Of a stretch of 64,000 nucleotides of DNA, positions 11,192 through 21,385 are shown piece after piece. The notes beneath the pieces were generated by a model. It was not told the DNA's origin, searched no databases, and saw only the letters and a program-made list of their open reading frames with translations. Positions within the stretch are counted from its first letter, which is position 1, and every line of letters starts with the position of its first letter. Source of the stretch: Poa pratensis (lineage: Eukaryota; Streptophyta; Magnoliopsida; Poales; Poaceae). The position numbers were made by a program, and so were the translations under genes. The stretch covers positions 118,258,100 through 118,322,099 of the forward strand of contig CAMZMU010000041.1 of assembly GCA_947311845.1 (NCBI GenBank), given 5' to 3'.

Positions 11192-11575
11192 TTTTAGCTC
11201 CCAAGCTCACATGCACCTGTCCAAATAAAAAAAACGAAAAATAATAAACATTTCAAAAATTTCTGAAAACATTTGGTGATGAATATATACAAGTGTTCTA
11301 CGTACGTGCCAAGTTTCTCAATAAATTTACATGTGTGGTGCTCTGTGTGAAAAAACAAAATCAGTGCTCCAAAAAGATTTTTTTTTTTCCATTTTGGCCA
11401 CTGGTTTGTTTTGTTGTATAGAGCCTCACAAATGTTATTTCACCACTAAATTTGGCACGTATGTAGAAAGTTTGTATATTTTCGTCACCAATTATTTTTT
11501 CAAAATTTTAAAAATATTTTACTATTTTTTTATTCGGACGGGAACATATGAGTTCGGGAGCCATTGTGAATTTCC
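11192..11575. mobile_element. Foldback (long inverted repeat) MITE-like element
   Basis: The two halves are inverted copies of about 190 bp each. The left arm begins GCTCCCAAGCTCACATG. The reverse complement of the right arm begins GCTCCCGAACTCATATG, and both continue through similar GTGCCAA(G/A)TTT and TTTGTG(G/A)(T/G)GCTCT words to a centre near 11372. There is no coding sequence. Sequence at 25190-25385 matches the right half in opposite orientation, so this is a dispersed family. No clear target duplication is seen. Confidence 0.6.
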
Positions 11576-12129
11576 GGAATACAAGCCAGTAGTCAACTTG
11601 AGGAGAGTACTTATACTAACACACTCCGTTTGAGATGCACTACTCTTACAATATATATGACACGTTGACTTCTTATAACTAAAGATGTGTCTCACAGAGC
11701 AATTTTGAAAGAACACACCAATATGAACCGAATGCTGGTCAGAGTCTATGAGATAGGATAATATCTGGGAGGCTCATGAATAGGTTAGGTGTGTGACTTA
11801 TATGCTCCACCCATGGGGTAGCCTTTGACAACCTTATACCGGCGAGACATCTGATGAAACTCAAACGCTGTGTTTTGATGTAGAAAAGTTTGCTGGAAAT
11901 TGAATTGGACTAGTAATTTCATTTCCAAGATGGAAAGGAAATGGGCTCCAATTCAAATTATGTTGTTTCGTTGTCCATGGAGTTTATGGTTGGATTCAAG
12001 GGATAGCTTACAATTCCAATTCGTGTTTGGATGTATAAACCATGAAACTAAATGTTTGGTTGAGCTTTGACAATATAAACTTGTCGAAATGTATGAAAAA
12101 TAGCAGGTGTATATTTTTCAAAATAGCAG
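11576..12129. other. Unassigned sequence left of the CACTA transposase
   Basis: This is AT-rich with no ORF, repeat or terminal inverted repeat that I can support. The homology shared with the second TNP2 copy begins abruptly at about 12130, so the true 5' end of the CACTA element is missing here. Confidence 0.4.
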
Positions 12130-14482
12130 GTGGAGAAACATTGACAGTGCGTTTGGGGAATTTGCAGCTGACGCAAGGAACTTAAGGTTTGGTCTAAGTA
12201 CAGATGGCTTGAATCCGTTTGGGGAGCAGAGCAGCAGTCATAGCACCTGTCCCGTGACTCTATGTATCTATAACCTTCCTCCTTGGTTGTGCATGAAGCA
12301 AAAGTATATTATGATGCCAGTGCTTATCCAAGGCCCGAAGCAACCCGGCAACGACATTGATGTGTATCTGAGGCCATTAGTTGACGAACTTTTACAGTTG
12401 TGGTCTGACGAAGGCGTACGTGTGTGGGATGAGTACAAACAGGAGGAATTTGGCCTACGAGCGTTGCTGTTTGTAACCATCAATGATTGGCCTGCTCTTA
12501 GTAACATTTCAGGACAGTCAAACAAGGGATACAATGCATGCACGCACTGTTTAGATAAGACTGACAGTATATATTTAGGTAACAAGAATGTGTACCTTGG
12601 TCATCGTCGATTTCTTCGAAACAGGCATCCCGTAAGAAAGCCAGGCAGGCATTTCAAAGGTGAGGCAGATAACCGAACGAAGCCTACACGCCCTGATGGT
12701 GATGTTATATATGGCATGGTCAAAGATTTGGAAGTAATATTTGGAAAGGGTCCTGGCAGTCTAAATGTTCCAAAAGACGCTAACAAGCGCGTACCCTTGT
12801 GGAAAAAGAAATCTATATTTGGGATTTACCCAATTGGAAAATCCTAGAGGTTCGCTCTGCAATCGACGTGATGCACGTGACGAAAAATCTTTGCGTGAAC
12901 CTGCTAAACTTCTTAGGCGTGTATGGGAAGACGAAAGATACATCGGATGCACGGCAGGACCAGCAAAGTACGCACGAACGAGACAACCTGAATCTAGAGA
13001 AGTACCAAGGTACTGCCAGCTACGCTCTTACCAAAGAAGAGAAGGAGATCTTTTTTCAAGTCCTGAGCAGTATCAAGGTCCCGTCTGGCTGCTCGTCGAA
13101 TATAAAGGGAATAATAAACATGGCAGAGAAAAAGTTCCAAAACCTGAAGTCTCATGACTGCCACGTGATTATGACACAATTACTTCCGGTTGCATTGAGG
13201 GGGCTTCTACCGAAAACGTTCGAGTACCCATTGTGAAGCTATGTGCATTCCTGAATGCAATTTCTCAGAAGGTAATCGATCCAGCAACTCTACCAAGTTT
13301 ACAGACGGGTGTGGTCCAATGTCTTGTCAGCTTCGAGTTGGTGTTTCCACCGTCCTTCTTGAATATTATGACGCACCTCATAGTTCACCTCGTCGAAGAG
13401 ATTTCCATTCTCGGTCCTGTATTTCTACACAACATGTTCCCCTTTGAGAGGTTCATGGGAGTCTTAAAGAACTACGTTCATAACCGTGCTAGGCCAGAAG
13501 GAAGCATGTCCAAGGGCTATGGAACAGAGGAGGTCATTGAGTTTTGTGTTGACTTTATTCCTGATCTTAAACCGATCGGTGTTCCTCAATCGCACCATGA
13601 GGGGAGACTGCTTGGAAAAGGCACGCTAGGAAAGAAAGAAACAACATATATGGACGGGCATTCTTTCACTCAAGCACACTACACAGTTCTACAAAATTCC
13701 AGATTGGTGGGTCCGTATATCGTGAAACACATGGATATTTTACGCTCCCAATACCCGGAGGAGACTAACTTCTGGATTAAAGGGAAACACGTGGATACTT
13801 TCGGCATTTGGTTGCGTACACATCTCATTAATAACAGCACTATTGGACAAGAGCTATACTTGTTGGCCAAGTCACCATCTTCGACTATATTGACTTTCCA
13901 AGGGTACGAGATAAATGGAAATACATTTTACACGGAAACCCAAGAAAAAAAGAGCACTAACCAAAACAGTGGTGTCCGCTTTGATGCAACAAACGATGAT
14001 GGGACAAAGGACACATATTATGGTTGCATACAGCAGATATGGGAACTTGACTATGGACCTTCTTTTAAGATCCCTTTGTTTCAGTGCAAATGGGTCAACC
14101 TGTCAAGCGGGGTAGAGATAGACCGGCGGTACGGAATGACTACAGTGGATCTCAAGAATCTTGCGTACCGCACCGAGCCATTCGTCCTAGCCAATGATGT
14201 GGCTCAGGTTTTCTATGTGAAGGATATGTCTTCCAGACCGAAAAAAGAAAAGATAAGCAAGCCGGTAAATCATACGATGAGACAAAATGCCACATAGTTT
14301 TTTCAGGAAAAAGAAATATCATGGGAGTGGAGGACAAGACAGACATATCAGAAGATTACAATAAGTTTGATGAAATTCCGCCCTTCAAAGTGAAAACTGA
14401 CCCAAGCATCGTGTTAAATGATGAAGAATGTCCATGGCTACGGCGCAATCAGAAGAAAGGGACACACAAGAAGAAAAAGTGA
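12130..14482 (+). pseudogene. TNP2-like CACTA transposase, frameshifted and 5'-truncated
   Basis: This is the transposase of the CACTA element. It carries the Transposase_21 region with LSTDGLNPFG, NDIDVYLRPLVDELLQLW, FVTINDWPALSN and DVMHVTKNLCVNLL. The DUF4218-type region follows (FLHNMFPFERFMGVLKNYVHNRARPEGS), then a DUF4216-type region (YYGCIQQIWELDYG, FKIPLFQCKWV). Comparison with the intact copy at 61322 shows single-base losses near 12822 and 13215 and another frame change near 14293; the tail after that reads IVFSGKRNIMGVEDKTD to a TGA at 14480-14482. The first part, equivalent to about residues 1-335 of the other copy, is absent. It is not expected to be active. Confidence 0.92.
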
Positions 14483-14505
14483 ACACTAGATAGGGATGTT
14501 GTTAC

Positions 14506-14539
14506 TGATGTGTAATAATGTATTAAACCTTTTATGTAA
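14506..14539 (+). repeat. 34-bp direct repeat, copy 1 (after TNP2)
   Basis: TGATGTGTAATAATGTATTA and the following 14 bases recur exactly at 15593-15626, after the next ORF. The same 3'-UTR-like tail therefore follows two different ORFs of the CACTA block. Confidence 0.85.
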
Positions 14540-14786
14540 CTATGTCCTGAAAACTCAGAAGAGAGCTCTAAACACTATGTCAATCAGCTGCAGTTTTACC
14601 AACACAATCTCTGCATTCTCCAAGATCTTTAGCATTTCCAAGTGATAGAACAAAACATACGGCTATATATAGGGTACGAAGTGGTCGTGATACTGCTGAT
14701 CCAACAGCTCATAATCCCTCAAAAGAAACACAGTCCTGATCCAACGTCTCACAAGCGCTTGAAAGAAACACACGATCCGTGTGCTT

Positions 14787-14823
14787 CTTTAGTCCCGGTT
14801 GGTAACACCAACCGGGACTAAAG
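14787..14823. repeat. CACTA subterminal palindrome
   Basis: TTTAGTCCCGGTTGGT is followed closely by its inverse ACCAACCGGGACTAAA, a near-perfect hairpin. Similar GTCCCGGTTCGTG / AAGAACCGGGAC arms lie at 60980-61020 before the second TNP2. Such palindromes are typical of grass CACTA subterminal regions. Confidence 0.8.
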
Positions 14824-14915
14824 TCGGGCTTTGCGGTCACGACTCGTGTCAGCCACGTTTCCTCCCCCAGTGCTGCCCTAGCCACGTGTCCTCCCCTAGC
14901 GCTGCCCTGGAGGTC

Positions 14916-14923
14916 TTTATATA
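14916..14923 (+). promoter_or_regulatory. TATA-like box before the small CACTA ORF
   Basis: TTTATATA is followed 64 bp later by the ATG at 14987. The leader contains AACCCTAATCCACC, as in other GC-rich grass transposon promoters. Confidence 0.45.
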
Positions 14924-14986
14924 TTGTCGCCGACGGGGTAAACCCTAATCCACCATTCCTAGCCACGAACGCATCGTCTCCACGAG

Positions 14987-15544
14987 ATGGATCCGCCACG
15001 CCCGCCGCAGCGCCTTCTGTACGAGGTCGAGCGTGCTCGGTAGAGCGCGCTTGGGCGCTACCGCGGGAGCCTATCCCGCCGTATGCCCACGAGCCCGGCG
15101 TGGAGAAGAATGCCCTGCTACCGTCCTCCTGCTCTGGTGCCGGAGGAGGTGCGGAGGACATACGAGCGCGCGTGGTTCGACGTCCCTGACCCCGACGAGG
15201 ATGCGTATGCCGCAGGGGTGGCGTGGGGATCCGCGGCCGTACCTCCACCAGTCGCCGCCGCCCCTCCTGACGAGGAGGATGACGACGACTTCGACTGGAG
15301 CGACCATGGGGAAGAGCGCGGCGGGCCGCAGATGCAGGAAGCCCATGAAGCCTCCTTCCAGTCCGTCCACTACGACCGTGTACAGCGAGCCAGAACTGTC
15401 TGCCAGCTCAAGGCGAAGGAGGCTTCCGAGCTAGATTGGGCGCTGAAAGACTCATCCTCCATGGATCTTGCCCTCCGCCGCAAACGTGCGTGCGAGAACC
15501 GGGCGGCCGCGAACGGGGCTAGCTCCTCCCGCCGTTCCTCCTAA
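14987..15544 (+). pseudogene. Accessory CACTA ORF, unknown function
   Basis: The frame starts MDPPRPPQRLLYEVERAR and meets a TAG at 15041, then continues in the same frame (PTSPAWRRMPCYRPPALVPE) to the stop near 15542. It has an acidic block (DEEDDDDFDWSDHGEE, about residues 101-116), a helical Lys/Glu stretch and an Arg/Ser-rich end, about 185 codons in all. I do not recognise a domain. It has its own TATA-like box, and the 34-bp tail that also follows TNP2 occurs about 50 bp after its stop. It may be a captured or duplicated element ORF. The in-frame stop suggests decay unless translation starts at the ATG at 15083. Confidence 0.5.
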
Positions 15545-15592
15545 TCCTATGGCCACCGAGCCAGCAAGTCCGTTTATGTAAAATAATGTTGG

Positions 15593-15626
15593 TGATGTGT
15601 AATAATGTATTAAACCTTTTATGTAA
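15593..15626 (+). repeat. 34-bp direct repeat, copy 2
   Basis: This is identical to 14506-14539; see that entry. It lies about 50 bp after the stop of the accessory ORF. Confidence 0.85.
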
Positions 15627-15674
15627 TGCATTCTCCAACATCTAAACTCATATTAGTAACCTCATCACTCTCCC

Positions 15675-15827
15675 ATGGCTTCCACTGTACCCACTCTAAC
15701 CTACTCGGAGGCGGAGGCGCTTTGCGCCTCGAACTACCCCTGCCCGCCCGGCTACGACGTCCCCGCCGGCTGGAGGCTGAGCACCGGAGGCGTGCCGGTC
15801 CCGGCCTCCTGTCCCTCTAGGTTTTAG
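15675..15827 (+). CDS. Short ORF in CACTA block, N-terminal fragment of an element protein
   Basis: The 50-codon frame starts MASTVPTLTYSEAEALCAS and continues PCPPGYDVPAGWRLSTGGVP before stopping at 15825-15827. The composition (structured, Cys/Pro/Trp) suggests the start of a longer protein cut short by AT-rich sequence. I do not assign a function. It may be the remains of another accessory ORF of a Triticeae element. Confidence 0.35.
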   Translation: MASTVPTLTYSEAEALCASNYPCPPGYDVPAGWRLSTGGVPVPASCPSRF

Positions 15828-15852
15828 ACAATTAAATTAAATATACATTAAA

Positions 15853-16015
15853 GAAAAATAAACTAGAGAAAAAACAAAATAGAAACCAAATAGATATAAA
15901 AAACATAAAGCATAAGAAAGAAAAAAGAAACTAGAGAAAAAAACAAAATAGAAACCAAATAGATATAAAAAACAGAAACATAAGAAAGAAAAAAGAAACT
16001 AGAGAAAAAAATAAT
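15853..16015 (+). repeat. Purine-rich tandem repeat, about 72 bp x 2.2
   Basis: AAACTAGAGAAAAAA, CAAAATAGAAACCAAATAG and ATATAAAAAACA recur in the same order, with units starting near 15858, 15929 and 16003. It lies between the small ORF and the subterminal palindromes. Confidence 0.7.
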
Positions 16016-16025
16016 CAAAAGCCCA

Positions 16026-16136
16026 TTAGTACCGGTTGTAAACTACAACCGGTACTAAAGGTAGTACCGGTTGTAGTTTACAACCGGTACTAAAGACCCT
16101 TTAGTACCGGTTGCATAGAATAACCGGTACTAAAGG
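16026..16136. repeat. Triple CACTA subterminal hairpins (TTTAGTACCGGTT)
   Basis: Three successive inverted pairs are present: TTAGTACCGGTTGTA / TACAACCGGTACTAAAG, GTAGTACCGGTTGTAG / CTACAACCGGTAC-type arms, and TTTAGTACCGGTTGCA / TAACCGGTACTAAAG. They match the words near the right CACTA end at 21200-21355, so they probably mark a subterminal region. Confidence 0.85.
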
Positions 16137-16144
16137 TCAATTTT

Positions 16145-19100
16145 GGGCAGTTTAAGCAACGAATTGGGGATTTCAAACCCAATTCACATCGTACGTCTTC
16201 ATCTTCGAGCTCTCCGGCCGCCGGCGAAGCCTTGCTCCGGCCTCACCTCATCCTCCGCCGCGCGCCGTCGCCTCGCGCGCTGCTCCGGCGCCCTCCACCA
16301 CCGCGCCATCGCCGGCCATCGTCTCCACGCTCCAACGCCGCGCCCCATCGCCGGCGCCTCGCACCGACTCCGCCTCGGCCCGCCATCGCCGGCTCTCCAC
16401 CACCGCGCGCGCCATCGCGGCGCCGCCCTCGACCACCACCGCGCGCCGTCGCCTCCCTGCGCTGCTGCGTCGGCCTCCAAGTCCGCCACCGCGCCTCGGC
16501 CTCCACCGCGCGCCATCGCCGGCCCTCTCCTCTCAGGTTTGTTTTTTTCTTTTCATTTTTTAGTTTAGGTTAATTCTTACTGTTTTTTGCAAAGTTAGCT
16601 ATTTTTAGTTTAGGTTCTTACAGTTTTTTGCAGAGTTTGAAAATTTGAAACTTTTTTTAGTGTAGCAATTTTTAGTGTAAGTAAACGTGTTTGCAATTTG
16701 CAAAGTTTTTTGCACAATTTTTAGTGTAGCAAACTTTGAAACTTTGAAAGTTAGAAAAATTTAGTTTAAGTAAATGTAGCAAATTAGAAAATGTAGCAAA
16801 TATTAGTAGCAAATATTAGTAGCAATATTAGTAGCAATTTTTAGTTTTAGCAAATGTGTTTAGGTTTATTAGAAATATTAGTAGCAATATTAGAAATATT
16901 TTAGCAAATGTGTTTAGGTTTATTCTTGTAGTTTTTCATTTTGTTAAGAAATTTGCAGTGACATTGTAAAGTTTGAAATATTGCTAAGTTAGAAACTTTT
17001 AGTAGCAAAGTTTGAAAATTTTGCTAAGTCATTTTAGTTGCAATATTGTTATTTCAGTAGCAAAGTTTGAAATATTGCTAAGTTTGAAATATTGCCAAGT
17101 TAGAAATATTCCTAACTTTGAAATATTGCTAAGTTAGAAAATTTTAGTAGCAAAGTTTGAAAATTTAGCTAAGTTTGAAAATTTTGCTAAGTCATTTTAG
17201 TTGCAATATTGTTATGAATATTAAAGTTGTTTGCTATGAATTACAAATTTGCAGTGACATTGAGCTATGGAGGACGATGCCCCCATCATCGACGCCCCGG
17301 CCTTCATCCGAGACTTGGAGAAAGAAGAACGCTTTCAAGCAATTATATTTGATAAGACCCTTGGACCCAATTCCGATGGAGAAGAGACCGACGAAGAAGA
17401 CGGCGAAGATTTCAGCGCGAAATGTTTGAACGACTCCGGTGAGGGACTTGAGTTACAAAACTTCAGAGACGACGACGACGATGAAGAAGAAGTGCCGTTA
17501 GAAAACTCCGTAGAGAACACCGGCAAGGTATATATTAAGTCTTGTTGATCACTAGCTAGATGCATTAATTGATTTATATGCACACTTATTAACGAAACAT
17601 TTTTCTTTCAGCCCTCTGGATCTACGTCAATCCGTAAACGAGGCCCGGCCCAAGGGTTAAAGCTGCCGGATGGTGCAAAGTTGTCGATCGACGAAGTTAG
17701 CATAAAAGGCAAACCGGAGAAACCCGATGGAATCTCCACTAAATATATAGCTCAATGCGGATTTCTTGTAAGGGACATGGTCCCGATCACCGTTGCAGAA
17801 TGGAATGAGCCGAAGAAAAAAAACATTGGCGCAAAATATGTCGAGCAAAGAATTAAAGAAACCCTTTGGGACTCGATATTGGGTTCTTTCAGCCTACCGG
17901 CAGATCTCCCACAGAGGAGGAAGGATAAAGTCAAGGAGTGGACTCTTAGCAAGATGGCCGAGCAATTCAACAACTGGAAGAAAACATTGTGGAGAAAATA
18001 TGGGAAAAAACTCCAGATTTCACTGGACATCTAGAGAAGCTAAAAGATGACTGGCCTGAATTTGTGGCGTATAAGAAATCGGCCGTCGCTGTGGCCCGAT
18101 CGAAACAAAATAAGTTGAATGCTAAGAAGAAGAAATATTTCCATCGTTTGGGCTCAGGTGGCTACAAGACTGCCGTGCCTAAGTGGGAAGCCTATGAAAA
18201 CGAGCTGCGTCAAAAAGGGATCACTCCACAGACAGATGACTGGCCCGACAGGTCCAAGTTATGGTTGTTCGCGCATGGGGCAGTGTTGGACCCAGACACA
18301 GGGCTGATTGTTGCACAGGGAAAATGGAAGAAAAGAATTACAAGAGTCACCAAAAAACTAGTTGACGTAATAGAACTAGTCCGACAGGGAAAATATGTTC
18401 CCGATAGAGAGGATGGCGAGCTTTCACTCGCCCTCGGGAATAAAGAACACTGGGGACGATGTCGAGGCAGAGGAGGCGGGGTTGGTTTTCTTGAAGGGTT
18501 TCCGGAGGACGCTGCAACTTATAGAAAACATTGCAGAGGTAAGAAGAGGGAGGTGGAGAGGTTTACTGCATTAGAACGCCAGATGCATGATGTGAAGGAG
18601 CAACTGGCCTTAATTACCCAGCAAAGGGAATCTCAGCCGCGAGTAGAAGATCATGCAGTCGATGTCTGCCCATCTCAGCGGAAAAGCAACGTGGGTTCCA
18701 CGCAGCTACAAGATCCTGCAGTTGATGAACCAGTTGATGAACCGTCGGCGGCGCGCTACCCCGTGGATGATATCACGGAGAAGACAAATTGTGAGTTACA
18801 TGCGCCAATGAAGAACATTAGTTTTCCGGTGGCGAATGGCTATGCTTTACCACATCAACTTGGATCAACCTTCCATTTTGGTGAGATTCCGGCTGGATTT
18901 GCTCGTGTCGGGGTCACGAAAGTTATGTCGGGATTCAACTCAATGCATCTTGACATTCCCGGAGCTGAAGGCGAGAAGACATTGGGAGAAGTCGAACTTG
19001 GTATCGTTCTATGGAAGAAGAAATACATCAAGTTTCCAGACTCGGCGCCAAGGCCACCGACTCCTCCGGTTAGAAATTCACCACAGCAAAGTCCACCCTC

Positions 19101-20939
19101 CTCCCCCGACGATTGGGAGCCCACCGCGAGTCCATCGCCCGCGCCGTCCCGTCAGCCGACTGCTGCGCCCACTAGTAATTTGACAAAGCGGAAGCTGTTC
19201 ACGTCGTCCCCTGTCAAGAAACGTGCAAAAAAACCCAAGGAAGTCAAGGCTCCTGAGAAGTTAGCTTGTGAGATGACTCAGGAGGAATTACAAGTGAGCA
19301 CACGTGAAGAGGCGAGAGCCTTTTTTGAACAGAAAAAAAGTAAAGACTGGAGGCAAGACTGGACCCCATAAATGAACTTCTGAAGACTATACCAACTGAG
19401 GTAAAAGATCACACCGTTGACAACCTATATGACCCTCCACCACCGCCCCTTTCAGACTATGAGCGAGGTATTGACAAGGTACTTTCCTCACAGATGGAGC
19501 AAGAAAAGCGTGCGGGAAAAGAGTTGCCCAGCTCGGAGAACAAGAAGCACAATCGATCGCCCCACTCATTGTGCCTTCTGAAGCTCGGGAAATCGAGCAT
19601 GGAGAAGTTGTCATTGGCGACACAGGTTACCCCATAGCGCAGATAACAATTCAATATAAATTTGAACTCGGGCTGCCTCTGGTCGAAAATCCGAGTGCTC
19701 TAACAACACAGTTATATAAATTGCATAACTGGTACATGGCCGCCAAAAGAAGGGAAAATCTATCTCATGGCGGGAGTTAAGGAACAACATTACTTCCGAC
19801 AATATGGTGTGCAGGTTGAGTTCTCCGAACTTTTTCAGATGTACAATCAACTTGCTCTCGACAAATCTATCATCAGCTGCTATTGTCTGTAAGTAATTTA
19901 TTCGTGTAATTTAATTATTTATAGTTAAGCTCGTTCATTGCTTGTAATTATCCTCACAACATTATTTTGTACGCTATTATGCAGAATGAAGATTCGTGAA
20001 TGCCGAATGGGAGGAATCTGGGACATTGGGTTCATTGACCCGGATAAAGTTCATGTCAAGACCATAGCTGACCATCCCGAGGACACAGAGGACGTTTTGC
20101 TAACGTTTTTAAGCGACAAAGTACAAAAAGGAAATACTTTTTCCTTACAACTTCGGGTGAGTGTTACTGTCTTGTACACATTTTATTTTGCTTTCCCGAT
20201 ATTAAGTGTAATTGATGAGTTCTGAATACCTGCGTATATAAATGTGCGCAGGTACCACTTCATTCTGCTAATCATTAGACTCGAGGAAGGAGAAGTTGAA
20301 GTCTGGGACTCATTAAGGAGAGATCAAGATGAGTACAAAAGCGTGCGTCTAATGCTCAAGAGGTAATTTCAATCGCACTATATCGGCCTCTTTCGTTCAT
20401 TTCCGGATATCAAAAGTATAAGTAATAACTCCTCAATTCATTTTCTTTTCCGGGCAGGGTTTGGAAAAAGTTCATCGCGGAAGAACGCGGTGAATGGAAA
20501 CCTAAGCTGCAGTTCAAGGCTAACAACGTAAGTACTACTACGTATCTAGGTCTGTGTATCTTTCTAATACCATTATCATTCTCTTGATTATTATTTGATT
20601 AAATTAAATTCTTGTATAGTGGTGTCTGCGACAACCACAGGGGACGGAACTATGTGGATACTACGTTTGCGAGTTTATTCACATGAGGGTCAATGAGAGA
20701 GTCAATAGTATAAGAAATCGAGAGGTACGTAAATATCATACACAACTTTTATTTTGCTACCATCAATTGTGTTTAGTTTCGATCATAACTGATTTGATCT
20801 CCTTCTTTTAAAGATGGCAAGGAAGCGGAACCAGCTCCTAACAAAAAACCGCGTAAAAGCTATTGCGGAGGAATTGGCGGGATTCATTCTGACGCATGTC
20901 GTAGATGAATTCGGTGAATTCCACTATGTCGATAAATAG
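16145..20939 (+). pseudogene. CACTA second gene: acidic N-terminus, conserved middle, ULP1-type protease C-terminus
   Basis: A GC-rich leader exon ends near 16535 (CTCTCAG/GTTTG). A long AT-rich intron follows, and the ATG is at 17267 in the exon beginning 17255. Exon 17267-17527 is acidic (DDDDDEEEVPLEN). Exon 17612 onward encodes KPEKPDGISTKYIAQCGFLV and PKWEAYENELRQKGI, and later PVANGYALPHQLGSTFHFGE (DUF8039-like). Further exons at 19985-20156, 20252-20362, 20458-20527, 20620-20724 and 20814-20939 have good GT...AG borders. The end carries a ULP1/C48-like triad: His in GYHFILLII, Asp in VEVWDSL, and Gln/Cys in RQPQGTELCGYYVC. Frame breaks occur near 18006 (A-run), 19371 and 19535-19780. 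The family processes SUMO-like proteins; the role in transposons is unknown. Confidence 0.8.
16536..17254 (+). repeat. Low-complexity intron with degenerate TTTGAAA/TAGCAAA repeats
   Basis: This leader intron (donor GTTTGT, acceptor TTTGCAG) is filled with irregular copies of AGTAGCAAAGTTTGAAA and GCTAAGTTAGAAA. It looks like local slippage expansion rather than coding sequence. Confidence 0.65.
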
Positions 20940-21175
20940 ACTCCCTCCATGCATGTACTAGCTAGCGGTGATCTCCATTGTAATTATGAGTACTTTATAT
21001 GTAACGAGAGTACTTTATATGTGTAATGAGTACTTTATATGTGTAGTGAGTACTTTATACGTGATCTCCTCCGAAACCCTGAAAAATGAGCGAAAAGGAA
21101 AAAAACAGAAACCCTAAACCCCGAAAAATAAGCGAAAAGAAAAAAAACCGAAAACCTAACCCCCTGAAAAAATAA

Positions 21176-21189
21176 GGGGGGGGGGGGGG
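21176..21189 (+). repeat. Poly-G run (14 bases)
   Basis: Fourteen G in a row lie just before the CACTA subterminal region. The length may be unreliable in the assembly. Confidence 0.8.
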
Positions 21190-21199
21190 AACAGGAACC

Positions 21200-21385
21200 T
21201 TTAGTACCGGTTGGTATTAGGTCCTCAGCTGCGCGCGCGCAGGTTCGGCCACGTGGAGGGCCTTTAGCACTGGTTGTATATACAGCCGGTACTAAAAGGG
21301 TTAGTCCCGACCTTTTAGTACCGGTTGCACAACCGGTACTAAAGGCCCAATAAGACCGGTACTGTTGCCTTGTTCTCTACTAGTG
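21200..21385 (+). repeat. CACTA 3' subterminal repeats and terminus
   Basis: TTTAGTACCGGTTGG, CAGCCGGTACTAAAAG and TTTTAGTACCGGTTGCA / CAACCGGTACTAAAGG lead to the terminal CTCTACTAGTG. The next three bases are GCA, a likely half of the 3-bp target duplication. The other half is not in the window. Confidence 0.85.

Larger units (their letters stand above)
12130..21385 (+). mobile_element. CACTA (En/Spm-type) transposon, 5'-truncated, intact 3' end
   Basis: A TNP2-type transposase gene (12130-14482) is followed by a second gene with a ULP1-type domain (16145-20939). The right end CTACTAGTG at 21377-21385 is the reverse of CACTAGTAG. Subterminal palindromes built on TTTAGTACCGGTT and TTTAGTCCCGGTT occur at 14787-14823, 16026-16136 and 21200-21355. 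After the 3' end the sequence enters the DUF247 reading frame directly, so this is a real insertion boundary. No CACTA 5' end was found. The block may combine two related CACTA copies (the palindromes at 14787 and 16026 look subterminal too). Confidence 0.8.

Noticed and set aside
16199..16573. Several overlapping Ala/Arg/Pro-rich ORFs on both strands
   Set aside because: All are explained by GC-rich leader sequence of the CACTA second gene, which ends at a splice donor.
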